In this document: positions 15,780-25,378 of the stretch, piece after piece
Position numbering within the stretch: the first letter of the stretch is position 1
Layout: the number at the start of each line of letters is the position of its first letter
Origin: Vreelandella neptunia
GTDB lineage: Bacteria; Pseudomonadota; Gammaproteobacteria; Pseudomonadales; Halomonadaceae
DNA length: 64,000 nt
Direction: 5' to 3'
Assembly (NCBI RefSeq): GCF_000712975.1
Contig: NZ_JHQL01000002.1
Location: forward strand, 248,001 to 312,000
The notes under the pieces: model-generated
What the model was told of the DNA's origin: nothing
The model's database searches: none
The model's input: the letters and a program-made list of their open reading frames with translations, nothing else
Program-made: the position numbers and the translations under genes

Positions 15780-16628
15780 ATGAATGCAAAAAAAACATCG
15801 TTTGTGACCCTGGTAAAGGCGGCGCTGCCGACGCTGCATCCTACTGAGCGGCGTCTGGCTGAATTCATCCTTAATTTTCCTGGTGAGTTGGCCAGCTATA
15901 CCGCAACGGAGCTTGCTAATCTGGCTGGCGTTTCCAATGCCACTATTACGCGCTTTGTTAAAAAACTTGGTTATCGCTCGTTTGAAGAGGCGCGCCAGCA
16001 CGTCCGCGACAATCGCGAAGAGGGTGCGGCATTGCTAAGGGTAGAAGGTCACGAAGACGACCGTAGTGATAGCCTGCTTTATCGCCATATCCATCAAGGT
16101 ATCAAAAACCTGGAGCATGCTAGCCAGCATTTCTCTCAGTCAATGTTGGATGAGGTGGCCAACGCGATGCTGTCCGCTCGCAAGGTATGGGTGGTAGGGT
16201 TTCGTAGCAGCCATCCCTTCGCTGAATATCTCAATTGGCAGATCATGCAAGTAATTGAGAATACAGCTTTGTTGCCACGAGCCGGGGAAACCCTGGCGGA
16301 AAGCCTGGTCAGTATGACGTCAGACGACTGTGTGATCCTGTTTGGCCTCAAACGCCGCACAGCAGACCTGGATACGTTACTGACCCAAATCGCCAGCAGC
16401 CACGCTAACGTGCTGTACATCACCGATGAAAGCGCCCCCGAGAACAACCAGGTTAGCTGGCACGCCGTGTGTCGCACGGCGGCGCCAGGGCCGCTGTTCA
16501 ACCATGTGGCGGTGCTGTCGATGTGTCATTTTCTAGCCACACGGGTTATTGAGCTATCGGGTGCCGAGGGGCGTCATCGCATGACCAGTATTGAGGCGAT
16601 TCATGAGGCGCTTGATGAGCTCCAGTGA
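15780..16628 (+). CDS. MurR/RpiR-family transcriptional regulator
   Basis: A 282-residue regulator with an N-terminal RpiR helix-turn-helix domain (ERRLAEFILNFPGELASYTAT then ELANLAGVSNATITRFVKKLG, residues about 22-62) and a C-terminal SIS sugar-isomerase-like sensing domain (VWVVGFRSSHPFAEYLNWQ onward, about 138-250). Members bind a pathway metabolite through the SIS domain. It lies directly upstream of a TRAP operon in the same direction, with a perfect 26-base palindrome between them, so it is the likely repressor of that operon. ATG 15780 is the start; a ribosome site is weak. Confidence 0.88.
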   Translation: MNAKKTSFVTLVKAALPTLHPTERRLAEFILNFPGELASYTATELANLAGVSNATITRFVKKLGYRSFEEARQHVRDNREEGAALLRVEGHEDDRSDSLLYRHIHQGIKNLEHASQHFSQSMLDEVANAMLSARKVWVVGFRSSHPFAEYLNWQIMQVIENTALLPRAGETLAESLVSMTSDDCVILFGLKRRTADLDTLLTQIASSHANVLYITDESAPENNQVSWHAVCRTAAPGPLFNHVAVLSMCHFLATRVIELSGAEGRHRMTSIEAIHEALDELQ

Positions 16629-16743
16629 GCTTGCGTGGTGCAAGTAAGCTAAAAACCGCCCACTTTTTGTGCAACTAATTGTCTTACGAGATGGCTTTAC
16701 GTGGCGGGCTAACATGCCCAGCCGCCGGTAACCAATTGTAATA

Positions 16744-16769
16744 TGATATGAAAAATATTTTTCATATCA
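16744..16769. promoter_or_regulatory. 26-bp perfect palindrome, probable operator of the RpiR-type regulator
   Basis: The half-site TGATATGAAAAAT is followed immediately by its exact reverse complement, making a symmetric 26-base site 70 bases before the TRAP binding-protein gene. The ATGAAA...TTTCAT pattern is of the kind bound by dimeric helix-turn-helix repressors. A further half-site-like ATGAAATAT follows at about 16777. Confidence 0.7.
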
Positions 16770-16838
16770 ACATGGCATGAAATATGGATTTCTTTTGGTG
16801 TTACGCCGTTATCTCCGACACCTATAAAGGATATTCCC

Positions 16839-17849
16839 ATGCCGACACTTCGCTACTCTTCTCGTTTTACCTTAAAGCAGTTGGTGGCAGCCACTGCGCT
16901 GGCAGCACTTGCAAATGCCCCTTTGGCCGCTGCCAATCCTATCGAGATCCAAATTAATAACACATTACCCACCGGCTCGTTCGCTCATACCTTCCTGGAA
17001 GAGTTCAGTGAGCGCTTGGAAGACGAGGCTCCAGGGCGCTTCAATGTTCGTTTGTTTATGGGCGGCACTCTGGGCACTGAGGAAGATGTTCTGCAAGGGC
17101 TTGGTATGGGAACTCACCATGCTTCCTTAGCAGCGTCAGCCGTTACACAGTTCAATGCCCGCACCTCGATCTTCGACCTGCCCTATCTTTTCGAGAACCG
17201 CGAAGATGTGGCTCTCTTTATTGATAGCGAAGCCGGCGACATGCTGCGTGAGGGCTTCGATGGCACCGGCATGCGCTTACTGGCAATGTGGGACAACGGC
17301 TTCCGCGTCATCACCAACAAACAGCGGCCAATTATTACCCCCGAGGATCTCGACGGTCTGCGCATTCGCACCCCCAACAGCCGTCAGCGTGTGGCAATGT
17401 TCAATGCGCTTGGCGCCAATGCCACGCCGCTCGCCTTTGGCGAAGTGTACTCCGCACTTGATCAGGGGGTTATTGATGGGCAAGAGAACCCCGCTCACGT
17501 GGCCATGTCATCTCGGCTCTATGAAGTGCAAGAGTACCTATCGGTTTCCAATCATATCTATTTACCGACCTTCCTTGTCTTCGGCGAACCCTTCCTTAAC
17601 CGTCTTGCCGACGAAGATCTTGAGGTGCTCGAACGAGTGGCCACTGAGATGACATCCTGGACTTTCGCCTGGGGCGATGAAGCCGATGCGTCCGTATTAG
17701 CTGAACTGGAACAGTACCTTGAGATCAACGACGTCGATTTTGCTGCCTTCCAAGAAGCCGCCCTGCCGCTTTATGAGGACCCGGTATTCGTTGATGCCAT
17801 CGGCCAGGACATGATCGATGCCACGTTGACTACCATGCGCAACCGCTGA
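16839..17849 (+). CDS. TRAP transporter substrate-binding protein, DctP family
   Basis: A 336-residue periplasmic binding protein with a signal peptide ending near residue 32 (ANAPLAAA). The DctP core includes LDGLRIRTPNSRQRVAMFNALGANATPLAFGEVYSAL, containing the conserved arginine, followed by QGVIDGQENPAH. AAAGGA precedes ATG 16839. It is the first gene of a dctP-dctQ-dctM-racemase operon behind an RpiR-type operator. The substrate is unknown; the racemase-family partner suggests a chiral acid or hydantoin-like compound, as inference. Confidence 0.93.
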   Translation: MPTLRYSSRFTLKQLVAATALAALANAPLAAANPIEIQINNTLPTGSFAHTFLEEFSERLEDEAPGRFNVRLFMGGTLGTEEDVLQGLGMGTHHASLAASAVTQFNARTSIFDLPYLFENREDVALFIDSEAGDMLREGFDGTGMRLLAMWDNGFRVITNKQRPIITPEDLDGLRIRTPNSRQRVAMFNALGANATPLAFGEVYSALDQGVIDGQENPAHVAMSSRLYEVQEYLSVSNHIYLPTFLVFGEPFLNRLADEDLEVLERVATEMTSWTFAWGDEADASVLAELEQYLEINDVDFAAFQEAALPLYEDPVFVDAIGQDMIDATLTTMRNR

Positions 17850-17859
17850 GGACGCCATC

Positions 17860-18372
17860 ATGACACCGTCCATTTTTACGCTTATCGAACAGTGGGTGCT
17901 ACGGTTGCTGGATGCGCTAGTGATCCTGCTGGCAGGTGTGTTGCTGGTACTGCTCAACTACGCCGTGTTCGCACGCTTCGTGCTCAACTCGTCGGTGTCA
18001 TGGGGTGAAGAACTGCCAGCCAATGTACTGGCAGTGCTTACGTTCATTGGCGCTGCTTATCTAACAAAAATCAATGAACATCTCGGTTTTGACAGCGTAC
18101 TGCGGCTGATGCCAATGCTCTGGCAGCGCATTGTGCTAAGTATTAACCACGCTTTCATGCTGGCCTTCGCGGTGGTTGTTTTCTACTACGGCTCATTGGC
18201 AAGCCAGGGCTTTCATGGGCGTTCGTTGATCTCCATCGACCTGCCTTTGGCGCTTTTCCGCTGGGCGATGCCAGTGGGCTTTGCGCTGATCGCCATCATC
18301 TCGGCCTGGCGGTTAATCGGCCTCATCAACGGCAGAGTCCATCCTACTGACCTGTACCCGGAGACCGACTGA
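17860..18372 (+). CDS. TRAP transporter small permease, DctQ family
   Basis: A 170-residue membrane protein with four hydrophobic segments and the DctQ motif FARFVLNSSVSWGEELPANVLAVL. It joins the large permease in the inner membrane. It begins 10 bases after dctP with a GAGGA ribosome site and overlaps the dctM start by one base (TGATG), showing translational coupling within the operon. Confidence 0.88.
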   Translation: MTPSIFTLIEQWVLRLLDALVILLAGVLLVLLNYAVFARFVLNSSVSWGEELPANVLAVLTFIGAAYLTKINEHLGFDSVLRLMPMLWQRIVLSINHAFMLAFAVVVFYYGSLASQGFHGRSLISIDLPLALFRWAMPVGFALIAIISAWRLIGLINGRVHPTDLYPETD

Positions 18373-19658
18373 TGCCTATGGATCCCGCCTATCTCATTTT
18401 GACGATGCTGGTCATCTTTCTCTTCACCGGCATGCCGATCGCTTTTGTGTTGGGTGTGGCCGCGATGATCATGATCATGCTCGACCCCAACGTAATGCCA
18501 CAGATTATGGGGATGGTTCCGTTCGGCGGGGCCAACAACTATCTGTTGGTGGCAGCGCTGCTGTTTATGATTGCAGGGGAAGTGATGAACCAAGGGCGTA
18601 TCGCGGAACGCCTCATCAATTTTGCAGGTTCGTTGGTGGGCCATATTCGCGGTGGCCTGGCCCACGTCAATATACTGACGTCGCTGTTCTTCTCCGAGAT
18701 TTCCGGCACCGCCACCTCAGATGCGGCGGCAATCGGCTCGGTAATGATTCCGCAGATGAAGAAGCGTGGCTACGACGTTGCGTTTGCCGCAGCGGTTACC
18801 GCCACCTCGGCGACCATGGCGATCATCGTTCCGCCGAGCCTTAATCTGATCCTCTATGCTTACGTCTCTGATACCTCTATTGCTCAGCTCTTCGCGGCGG
18901 GGATTATTCCAGGGTTCGTGGTTTGCTTTGCACTGATGTTAACGGCTTACCTCATCTCGGTACGCAAAGGCTACCCTATCGAAGGCAAATTCGATATTAA
19001 GAACGTGCTCAGCACCGGCCGTGAAGCCATTATTCCCATCACCCTGCCGATCCTTATTCTGGGTGGCATCTTAGGCGGCATTTTTACGCCCACCGAGGCG
19101 GGTGCCGTGGCAGCACTATGGGCGATCATTCTGGCCACGCTCTATTACCGCTCGTTAACTTTCCGCTCGCTGCTCGATACCCTGCGGGTAGCGGGCAAGC
19201 GCAGCGCCATGCTGATGTTCATTGTCGCCACGTCGACGCTGCTTGGCTGGTACATGACTAACCAGGGAATCCCCCAAGAAATTGCCGAAGGAATTCTCGG
19301 CATCTCTGATAACTACTGGGTTGTGTTACTGGCGATTAATGTCTTCTTCTTGCTGGCAGGCACTATCGTTCACGGTACACCGGCCATCCTTATGCTGGTG
19401 CCCATCTTCCTACCGCTGGCCGACCAACTAGGTATCGACCGCGTCCACTTTGGCCTAATCGTCACGATTAACCTGGGTATCGGCCAACAGACACCGCCGG
19501 TGGCCTCAGTGGTACTGGTGACCTGCTCAATTGCGCGTATCAGTATCGGCGCGATCATTCCGGCCTTGATGTGGTTCCTCGGCGCCATGCTCGTGGTGCT
19601 TGCGCTTATCAACGTGTTTCCAGCGCTCTCACTGTGGCTGCCATCAGTCATTCTTTAA
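18372..19658 (+). CDS. TRAP transporter large permease, DctM family
   Basis: A 428-residue hydrophobic DctM protein with the expected motifs (SEISGTATSDAAAIGSVMIP and AIIVPPSLNLILYAYVSDTS). It forms the ion-coupled transport channel with the preceding small subunit. The family length is normal and no disruption is seen. The racemase-family gene follows after 18 bases with an AAGGA ribosome site. Confidence 0.93.
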   Translation: MPMDPAYLILTMLVIFLFTGMPIAFVLGVAAMIMIMLDPNVMPQIMGMVPFGGANNYLLVAALLFMIAGEVMNQGRIAERLINFAGSLVGHIRGGLAHVNILTSLFFSEISGTATSDAAAIGSVMIPQMKKRGYDVAFAAAVTATSATMAIIVPPSLNLILYAYVSDTSIAQLFAAGIIPGFVVCFALMLTAYLISVRKGYPIEGKFDIKNVLSTGREAIIPITLPILILGGILGGIFTPTEAGAVAALWAIILATLYYRSLTFRSLLDTLRVAGKRSAMLMFIVATSTLLGWYMTNQGIPQEIAEGILGISDNYWVVLLAINVFFLLAGTIVHGTPAILMLVPIFLPLADQLGIDRVHFGLIVTINLGIGQQTPPVASVVLVTCSIARISIGAIIPALMWFLGAMLVVLALINVFPALSLWLPSVIL

Positions 19659-19676
19659 ACGGATAAGGATAGCTCT

Positions 19677-20345
19677 ATGCGACTTCTGGTCATCAACCCG
19701 AACTCGTCGACCAGCGTGACGCAACATATCGCTGCGGCAGCTCGTATGGCTGCCAACGCGAATGATGAAATACTCGCCGTCGAGGCTAGCGGTGCGCCAC
19801 CTCTTATCGTCAGTGAGGCGGATTCCCGGCTCGCTGAGCAAGCAGTAGTCAACACAGTGCGCAGCATAGCGTCGCCTCTGGATGGCGTTATTGTTGCGTC
19901 GTTCGGTGACACCGGCGCAGATGCTCTAAGGGCCTTTCTGCCCTGCCCAGTGGTGGGCATTGGGCACGCATCACTATTGACTGCCGCCGCATTGGGCGGG
20001 CCCTTTGCGATCGTCTCCTTCGCCCCGGCGGTAGTACCTTCAATGCAAGCGATGGTGGAACATTACCAAATGCAGCATTTACTCAGCGGTATTCACGTTA
20101 TCAACACACCGCTACCTGATGACCCCGGCGAGATCCAGGCCACCACAGCCGATGCGCTGCAGGCTCTTTGCCAGCAGGTGGCTCAGCAAGGGAGCTGCCG
20201 CAGCATTATTCTTGCAGGGGGGCCGTTAGCAGGGCTGGCGCTGCGTATTGCTCCCGCGCTGCCGCTACCCATCATTGATGCGACCATGGCGGCTATGCAG
20301 CTGCAACGTTCGCTGCAGCTCTTTGGTGGAAGGGCTGACAAATAG
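19677..20345 (+). CDS. Asp/Glu/hydantoin racemase family protein lacking the usual catalytic cysteines
   Basis: A 222-residue protein of the hydantoin-racemase branch, recognised by INPNSS at 6-11 and the GVIVASFGDTG segment at 70-80. Active members use two cysteines, one in a CFGDxG-like motif and one in a GCAGM-like motif. Here the first position is serine 75 (ASFGD), and the second region reads ILAGGPLAG (178-186) with no cysteine. Cysteines elsewhere (90, 165, 174) are not in these motifs. It could be an arylmalonate-decarboxylase or maleate-isomerase-like relative, or a non-catalytic binder. It is last in the RpiR-controlled TRAP operon. Confidence 0.8.
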   Translation: MRLLVINPNSSTSVTQHIAAAARMAANANDEILAVEASGAPPLIVSEADSRLAEQAVVNTVRSIASPLDGVIVASFGDTGADALRAFLPCPVVGIGHASLLTAAALGGPFAIVSFAPAVVPSMQAMVEHYQMQHLLSGIHVINTPLPDDPGEIQATTADALQALCQQVAQQGSCRSIILAGGPLAGLALRIAPALPLPIIDATMAAMQLQRSLQLFGGRADK

Positions 20346-20474
20346 CGCGACAGCACATGCTATTTATATTCCATTCGCCTGCGCTGTATTGTCGCAATAT
20401 TCTTCTCTATCGGTACGTTTAAGCGCCTTAGCAAGTTATGATGAGCACGCCTTATTCTCTATGCAGATATCCTT

Positions 20475-21722
20475 ATGCTAAAGCGCTTTCTCCCTCTGGT
20501 GATTCTCATTCTTGGCATTGCCAGCTTTATGGCGTTGCGTTACACACGCCCTGAACCAGCTCCCGTGGAGGCTCAAGAGCGCCGCTGGCCCGTTGAGGCG
20601 TTGACCGTTTCTCTTGGTGAACATGTACCACTGCTTTCGCTGTTCGGGGAAGTGGTCGCGCCGGACATGGTCACCCTAGTAGCGCCGGTTCAAGCGCGGG
20701 TGGCTCAGCGGCCGGTAAGCGACGGCCAGCGGGTAGCCCAGGGTGAGCTGCTCGTAGCACTGGATGAAGACGACCTATCATCGCCGCTGCGCCAAGCCGA
20801 GGCTGAACTTGCTGACCTTCAGGCTCAGCTGGAAAACGAGCGCATCCGCCATGAGAATAACCGCCAGGTATTAGCCCAAGAGCGCACTCTTCTTGCCAGC
20901 GCTAACCGCCAATTGGAACGCAACCGTTCGCTGGAAGGACGTAACCTGACGTCTCAAACAGACGTCGATACGGCCCGCGACGCCGTCGCTCGTGCCCAGC
21001 TGAATGTGTCAGCGCGGGAAAGCGCTATTGCCGAATATCCTTCTCGGCTAGCCAGTTTGGAAGCCCGCCTGGCCAGGGTTCAGGTGCAAGCGGCCGATGC
21101 GCGGCGCAATCTGGAGCGTGGCCGTGTTCACGCGCCCTTCGCTGGCAGCGTGACGCGGGTGCAAGTCGCTGAAGGCGACGATGTGGCCCCGCGCGCCGCC
21201 TTGCTATCGCTTTATCCGTTAGATGGCCTGGAACTACGCGCCCGAATTCCCCAACCGTATCACGCGGAACTTGAAGCGCACCTGCCAAGCGGTGTACCAC
21301 TTGAAGCCACCGCCACGAATGGCAGCCAGCGCTTCGTACTAGAGCGCTTAGCGGGGGAAAGCGACCCAACTGGCACCGAAGCCATTCTCTCAGTGCAGGG
21401 CCAACACCATGGGTTGCGCCCAGGGGCCATGGTGGCCGTTCAGCTTCGCCGTCCTGGGGTGAAAAATGCCTTTGCCGTGCCCTACTCTGCCTTGCACGGG
21501 GCTGATCTACTTTATCGCATTAATCACGATAACCGCCTGGAGCGTCAGCGCGTCGAACGGTTGGGGGAAGTAGCCCAGCAAGACGGAGAGCGTTGGCTAT
21601 TAGTGCGCGCTGAAACGTTGGAAGCAGGCGACCGCATCATGTCGACCCACCTGCCCAACGCTGTTCACGGGCTGCCGGTAGAGGTCATCCAACCCTTGGC
21701 TGGCGCTGAGGCCAACCCATGA
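20475..21722 (+). CDS. RND efflux periplasmic adaptor (HlyD/AcrA family)
   Basis: A 415-residue membrane-fusion protein with one N-terminal membrane anchor (residues about 4-23), a lipoyl-like segment (VQARVAQRPVSDGQRVAQGELLVAL), a long coiled-coil hairpin at about 105-200 and a beta-barrel after FAGSVTRVQVAEGDDVAP. It links the inner-membrane RND pump to an outer-membrane channel. Its stop overlaps the pump start (ATGA). ATG 20475 lacks a strong ribosome site, so the start is slightly uncertain. No outer-membrane channel gene is adjacent. Confidence 0.9.
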   Translation: MLKRFLPLVILILGIASFMALRYTRPEPAPVEAQERRWPVEALTVSLGEHVPLLSLFGEVVAPDMVTLVAPVQARVAQRPVSDGQRVAQGELLVALDEDDLSSPLRQAEAELADLQAQLENERIRHENNRQVLAQERTLLASANRQLERNRSLEGRNLTSQTDVDTARDAVARAQLNVSARESAIAEYPSRLASLEARLARVQVQAADARRNLERGRVHAPFAGSVTRVQVAEGDDVAPRAALLSLYPLDGLELRARIPQPYHAELEAHLPSGVPLEATATNGSQRFVLERLAGESDPTGTEAILSVQGQHHGLRPGAMVAVQLRRPGVKNAFAVPYSALHGADLLYRINHDNRLERQRVERLGEVAQQDGERWLLVRAETLEAGDRIMSTHLPNAVHGLPVEVIQPLAGAEANP

Positions 21723-24700
21723 CCCAGCGCGGCGATTTTATCGGCTTTTTTGTTCGCCACAAGGTGGCGGCCAACCTAGTCATGCTGGTGATGCTACTGG
21801 GCGGTGCGCTAGGTATTGCGCGCATGAATATCCAGTTTTTCCCCACCTTCGCGCTCGATGTAGTTAACGTGCGCGTGATGTGGAGCGGTGCGTCTGCCGA
21901 GGACATTGAACAGGGCATTACCAACCCGCTTGAACAGCGGCTACGCAGCCTAGATGGCTTGAAGCGCATGACTTCCACCTCGGCCCAGGGCATTGCCAAT
22001 ATCACCCTGGAACTGGAAGAAGGCAGCGACCCGGTACTAGCGCTAGATGATATTCGCCAGCAAGTCGATAGTTTTACGAACCTTCCTGCCAGCGCTGACC
22101 CGCCGGAGATCTCTCGCCAAGCGCGTTACGAACCCGTCGCGCGCCTGTTGGTGTATGGCGATCTTGCCCCCCATGAACTGCGCCAGCTAACCCATCGTTT
22201 TGAAGACTCGCTGCTAATGGCAGGGATTGATCGTATTCAGCTCAACGGGCTTCCTGCTCAACAAATTAGTATCGAAGTGCCTACCGAACGCCTGCAAGCG
22301 CTCGGATTATCGCTTGGGGAAGTGGCCGCCCAGGTGCAGGGCATGTCTCGGGACTTACCGGCGGGCTTATTGGGGCAACAAGACAGCACACGGGAACTGC
22401 GCTCGCTTGAACAACACCGTGATGCGCTTGCCTTCGAGGACATGCCGGTTCTCAGTAATGACCGCCTGCAGCTGCGCCTGGGTGACATCGCGTTCATTCA
22501 TCAGGAAGCAAGAGATGGGGAAGTCGAACTGACTTACCGTGGCCAGCCCGCCGTTGAGATGATTTTGCAACGCGCGGAAAGCGGCGACTCGCTTCAAGCC
22601 GCACAGCACTTGGAGCGCTGGCTGGCAGCAACGCGCCCCACCCTGCCGCCTAGTGTCGAGTTAGCAGTTTACGATGAGTCCTGGCAACTGATCGACGAGC
22701 GTATTTCATTGCTGCTGGGCAACGGCCTAACCGGTCTGCTGCTGGTGGTGATTCTGCTCTATTTCTTTCTTCCAGCCCGGGTAGCACTGTGGGTCGCCAT
22801 CGGCATTCCTACCGCGTTTCTCGCTTCTTTAGGGGTTTTCTGGGGCATTGGCGGCTCGATTAACATGATGTCGCTGTTTGCTCTCATTATGGCACTGGGG
22901 GTGATTGTCGATGATGCGATTGTGGTGGGCGAAGACGCAGACGCCCACCATCGCATGGGCGAAGACCCCAAACTGGCCTCTGTCGGCGCAGCCCGCCGCA
23001 TGCTTTGGCCAGTGGTCGCCTCGTCACTCACCACGGTGGCGGCTTTCATGCCGCTATTAATGGTCGGTGGGGTGATTGGTAATATCCTCGGCGATATTCC
23101 CATTATTATGATCTGCGTGCTCATCGCCTCGCTATTGGAATGTTTTGTGGTGCTGCCTGCACACCTACGCAATGCGTTTATACCCGCTAACAAGGCCAAG
23201 CGTCCTGCCCGTGGTATTGAGCGGCTGCGCCAAGGGTTTGAAGCGCGTTTTGATCAGTTCCGCGAAGGCCGCTTCCGGCGCTTTTCCCAACGCTCGCTAC
23301 GCTACCGTGGCGTTACGCTAACCACCGCGCTGGCCATCACGCTGGTCACTGCCGGGCTGCTGGCCGGTGGCCGCATAGGCTTCAACTTCTTTCCTTCGCC
23401 GGAATCCAGCATTGTGTATGCCAACGCCAGTTTTGTGGCAGGCACCCACCGTGGCCAAGTGGCGGATTTTGTCGATCACCTGCAAACCACCTTACAAGAA
23501 ACCGATGACGCCATGGGCGGCGGCTTAGTGCGCACAGCGGTTGCCCATTACGGCAGCACCCAGGCTGGCGGGGCACCGGCACGCACCGGCGATGGCGTTG
23601 GTTCAGTGATGGTCGAGCTGACCTCGCCTGATGCCCGCGACGTCCGCAATGTGGAATTTATTCGCGCCTGGCGCGAACGGATACAAACACCGGCCGGGTT
23701 AGATAATCTGAATATCACCGAACGTGCCGCTGGCCCACCGGGCAAGGATGTCAATATCCGTCTGACCGGTGAAGACGCCGAGGGCCTGCGCCATGCCGCC
23801 GATATTCTCGGCGAGGCCATGGCTGGATTGCCCGGCGTACTCAGCACGGAAAATGATATGCCCTGGGGGCGCGAGCAGCTGATCTACCGCGTTAACGCCT
23901 ATGGCCAAGCGCTCGGCCTGACCACTGAGGACCTGGGTAGCCAGCTACGTACCGCTTTTGATGGCCAGATTGTGCAGATACATCAATCCGGAGCCGATGA
24001 AATCGAAGTGCGCGTTCAACTGCCCAGGCACCAACGCGAGCGCTTATCTACCCTTTCCAGCCTAGCGGTGACGCTAGCGGATGGGCGTCAGGTACCGCTC
24101 TCTCAAGTGATGGATTTATCCCACCGCCAAGGGTTCGAGACCTTACGCCATGCTGAAGGTCAGCTGGCCGTTGAAGTGACCGCTGAGATTGACAGTCAAA
24201 CCACGTCAGCAGAACAGGTGCTAGAAAGCCTCTCCGCCGAACTACTGCCTCGTTTAGAGCGTGAATACTTTCTGACCACCAGTTTTGAGGGGCGTGCTGC
24301 TGACCAGCGTGAAACCATGGCGGATATGCGCACGGGCTTGATGATTGGCTTGGGCTTGATGTACGGCGTTTTAACCTGGGTATTTGCGTCCTGGACCCTG
24401 CCACTGATCGTGATGGCAATTATCCCCTTTTCCCTGGTAGGTGCCCTGCTGGGGCACTGGGCGTTGGGGATTAATTTAACCATTTTGTCGCTCTTCGGCC
24501 TGTTTGGGCTGTCCGGCATCGTGGTTAATAACGCCATTATTCTGGTCAGCTTCTATCGCCAACAGCGCGAAAAAGGCTTAGGCATTAACGACGCGCTCAA
24601 TGAAGCCGTTGTACAACGAATCAGGGCCGTGCTGCTCACATCACTGACCACGATTGGCGGCCTGTTGCCGCTGCTGTTTGAAACATCGCTGCAGGCCCAA

Positions 24701-24829
24701 TTCTTGATCCCTATGGCCACTTCTATCGCGTTCGGTCTGGGTGGCTCTACGCTGCTGGTGCTGTTTATTATCCCTGCGCTGCTTTCGTGGGTGGAGCACG
24801 GCCGCCAACGGTGGGCAACGTCGCGTTAA
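21719..24829 (+). CDS. RND efflux transporter permease (AcrB/MdtB superfamily)
   Basis: A 1036-residue inner-membrane pump with the RND layout: a first membrane helix at about 15-35, a periplasmic porter domain, a helical bundle at about 340-480, a second porter domain and a C-terminal bundle. The central helix has GVIVDDAIVVGED, carrying the acidic residues of proton relay helix 4. It differs from AcrB in its shorter, divergent porter loops, like the multidrug/other RND subgroup often paired with short adaptors. It exports unknown substrates using the proton gradient. Confidence 0.92.
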   Translation: MTQRGDFIGFFVRHKVAANLVMLVMLLGGALGIARMNIQFFPTFALDVVNVRVMWSGASAEDIEQGITNPLEQRLRSLDGLKRMTSTSAQGIANITLELEEGSDPVLALDDIRQQVDSFTNLPASADPPEISRQARYEPVARLLVYGDLAPHELRQLTHRFEDSLLMAGIDRIQLNGLPAQQISIEVPTERLQALGLSLGEVAAQVQGMSRDLPAGLLGQQDSTRELRSLEQHRDALAFEDMPVLSNDRLQLRLGDIAFIHQEARDGEVELTYRGQPAVEMILQRAESGDSLQAAQHLERWLAATRPTLPPSVELAVYDESWQLIDERISLLLGNGLTGLLLVVILLYFFLPARVALWVAIGIPTAFLASLGVFWGIGGSINMMSLFALIMALGVIVDDAIVVGEDADAHHRMGEDPKLASVGAARRMLWPVVASSLTTVAAFMPLLMVGGVIGNILGDIPIIMICVLIASLLECFVVLPAHLRNAFIPANKAKRPARGIERLRQGFEARFDQFREGRFRRFSQRSLRYRGVTLTTALAITLVTAGLLAGGRIGFNFFPSPESSIVYANASFVAGTHRGQVADFVDHLQTTLQETDDAMGGGLVRTAVAHYGSTQAGGAPARTGDGVGSVMVELTSPDARDVRNVEFIRAWRERIQTPAGLDNLNITERAAGPPGKDVNIRLTGEDAEGLRHAADILGEAMAGLPGVLSTENDMPWGREQLIYRVNAYGQALGLTTEDLGSQLRTAFDGQIVQIHQSGADEIEVRVQLPRHQRERLSTLSSLAVTLADGRQVPLSQVMDLSHRQGFETLRHAEGQLAVEVTAEIDSQTTSAEQVLESLSAELLPRLEREYFLTTSFEGRAADQRETMADMRTGLMIGLGLMYGVLTWVFASWTLPLIVMAIIPFSLVGALLGHWALGINLTILSLFGLFGLSGIVVNNAIILVSFYRQQREKGLGINDALNEAVVQRIRAVLLTSLTTIGGLLPLLFETSLQAQFLIPMATSIAFGLGGSTLLVLFIIPALLSWVEHGRQRWATSR

Positions 24830-24925
24830 AAGTTAGCGTGGTTTATCGACTGAAATCTGACCAAAATCATAAAAAAAGAATATACTAATACTCAAAAAGA
24901 ATATAAAGATCTATACTTTGCTGAC

Positions 24926-24951
24926 AGCCACGTCGTTATGGAGACGTGGCT
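24926..24951 (+). other. stem-loop in the leader of the AhpD-like gene
   Basis: AGCCACGTC (24926-24934) and GACGTGGCT (24943-24951) are perfect 9-base arms with an 8-base loop, about 40 bases before the GTG start of the AhpD-like gene. It could be a terminator of the pump operon or a leader element; no T-run follows. Confidence 0.45.
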
Positions 24952-24992
24952 ATGAACACATTGCTATGAACCTATTTCTTTAGGAGAGCTCC

Positions 24993-25340
24993 GTGCATAA
25001 AGATTGGCAAAAAACGACCCAAGACCTCTCAGCGCTTATGCAGGATATTGGCAAAAATATTCCTGACGTTGCCAAAGGCTTCACCCAAATGGCAAAGGGA
25101 GCTAACAAAGACGGCGCGCTTTCTCATAAGCACAAAGAGTTAATGGCGTTAGCGATAGGCATTAGCGTACGCTGCGACGGGTGCATTGCTTTTCATTCCA
25201 AGGCTGCCGCTGAATTAGGCGCAACTCGAGAAGAAGTAATGGAGATGCTTGGTGTGTGTATGTATATGGGCGGCGGCCCTGCATTTACCTATGCCGCTCA
25301 GGCGCTTGAGGCCTTCGATAGTTTCTCAAAAACAGACTAA
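24993..25340 (+). CDS. AhpD-like/carboxymuconolactone decarboxylase-family protein
   Basis: A 115-residue all-helical protein of the CMD/AhpD family. The redox motif Cys-x-x-Cys with nearby His is intact: VRCDGCIAFHSKAA. Such proteins act as small alkylhydroperoxidases or related thiol-dependent enzymes in the cytoplasm. It starts with GTG 24993 after TAGGAGAG. It stands alone between the efflux operon and a convergent DUF1090 gene, so its specific role is not evident. Confidence 0.85.
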   Translation: MHKDWQKTTQDLSALMQDIGKNIPDVAKGFTQMAKGANKDGALSHKHKELMALAIGISVRCDGCIAFHSKAAAELGATREEVMEMLGVCMYMGGGPAFTYAAQALEAFDSFSKTD

Positions 25341-25378
25341 AAAAGAGGATGTGAAGAGGGTGGTAGATAGGTTATTAG

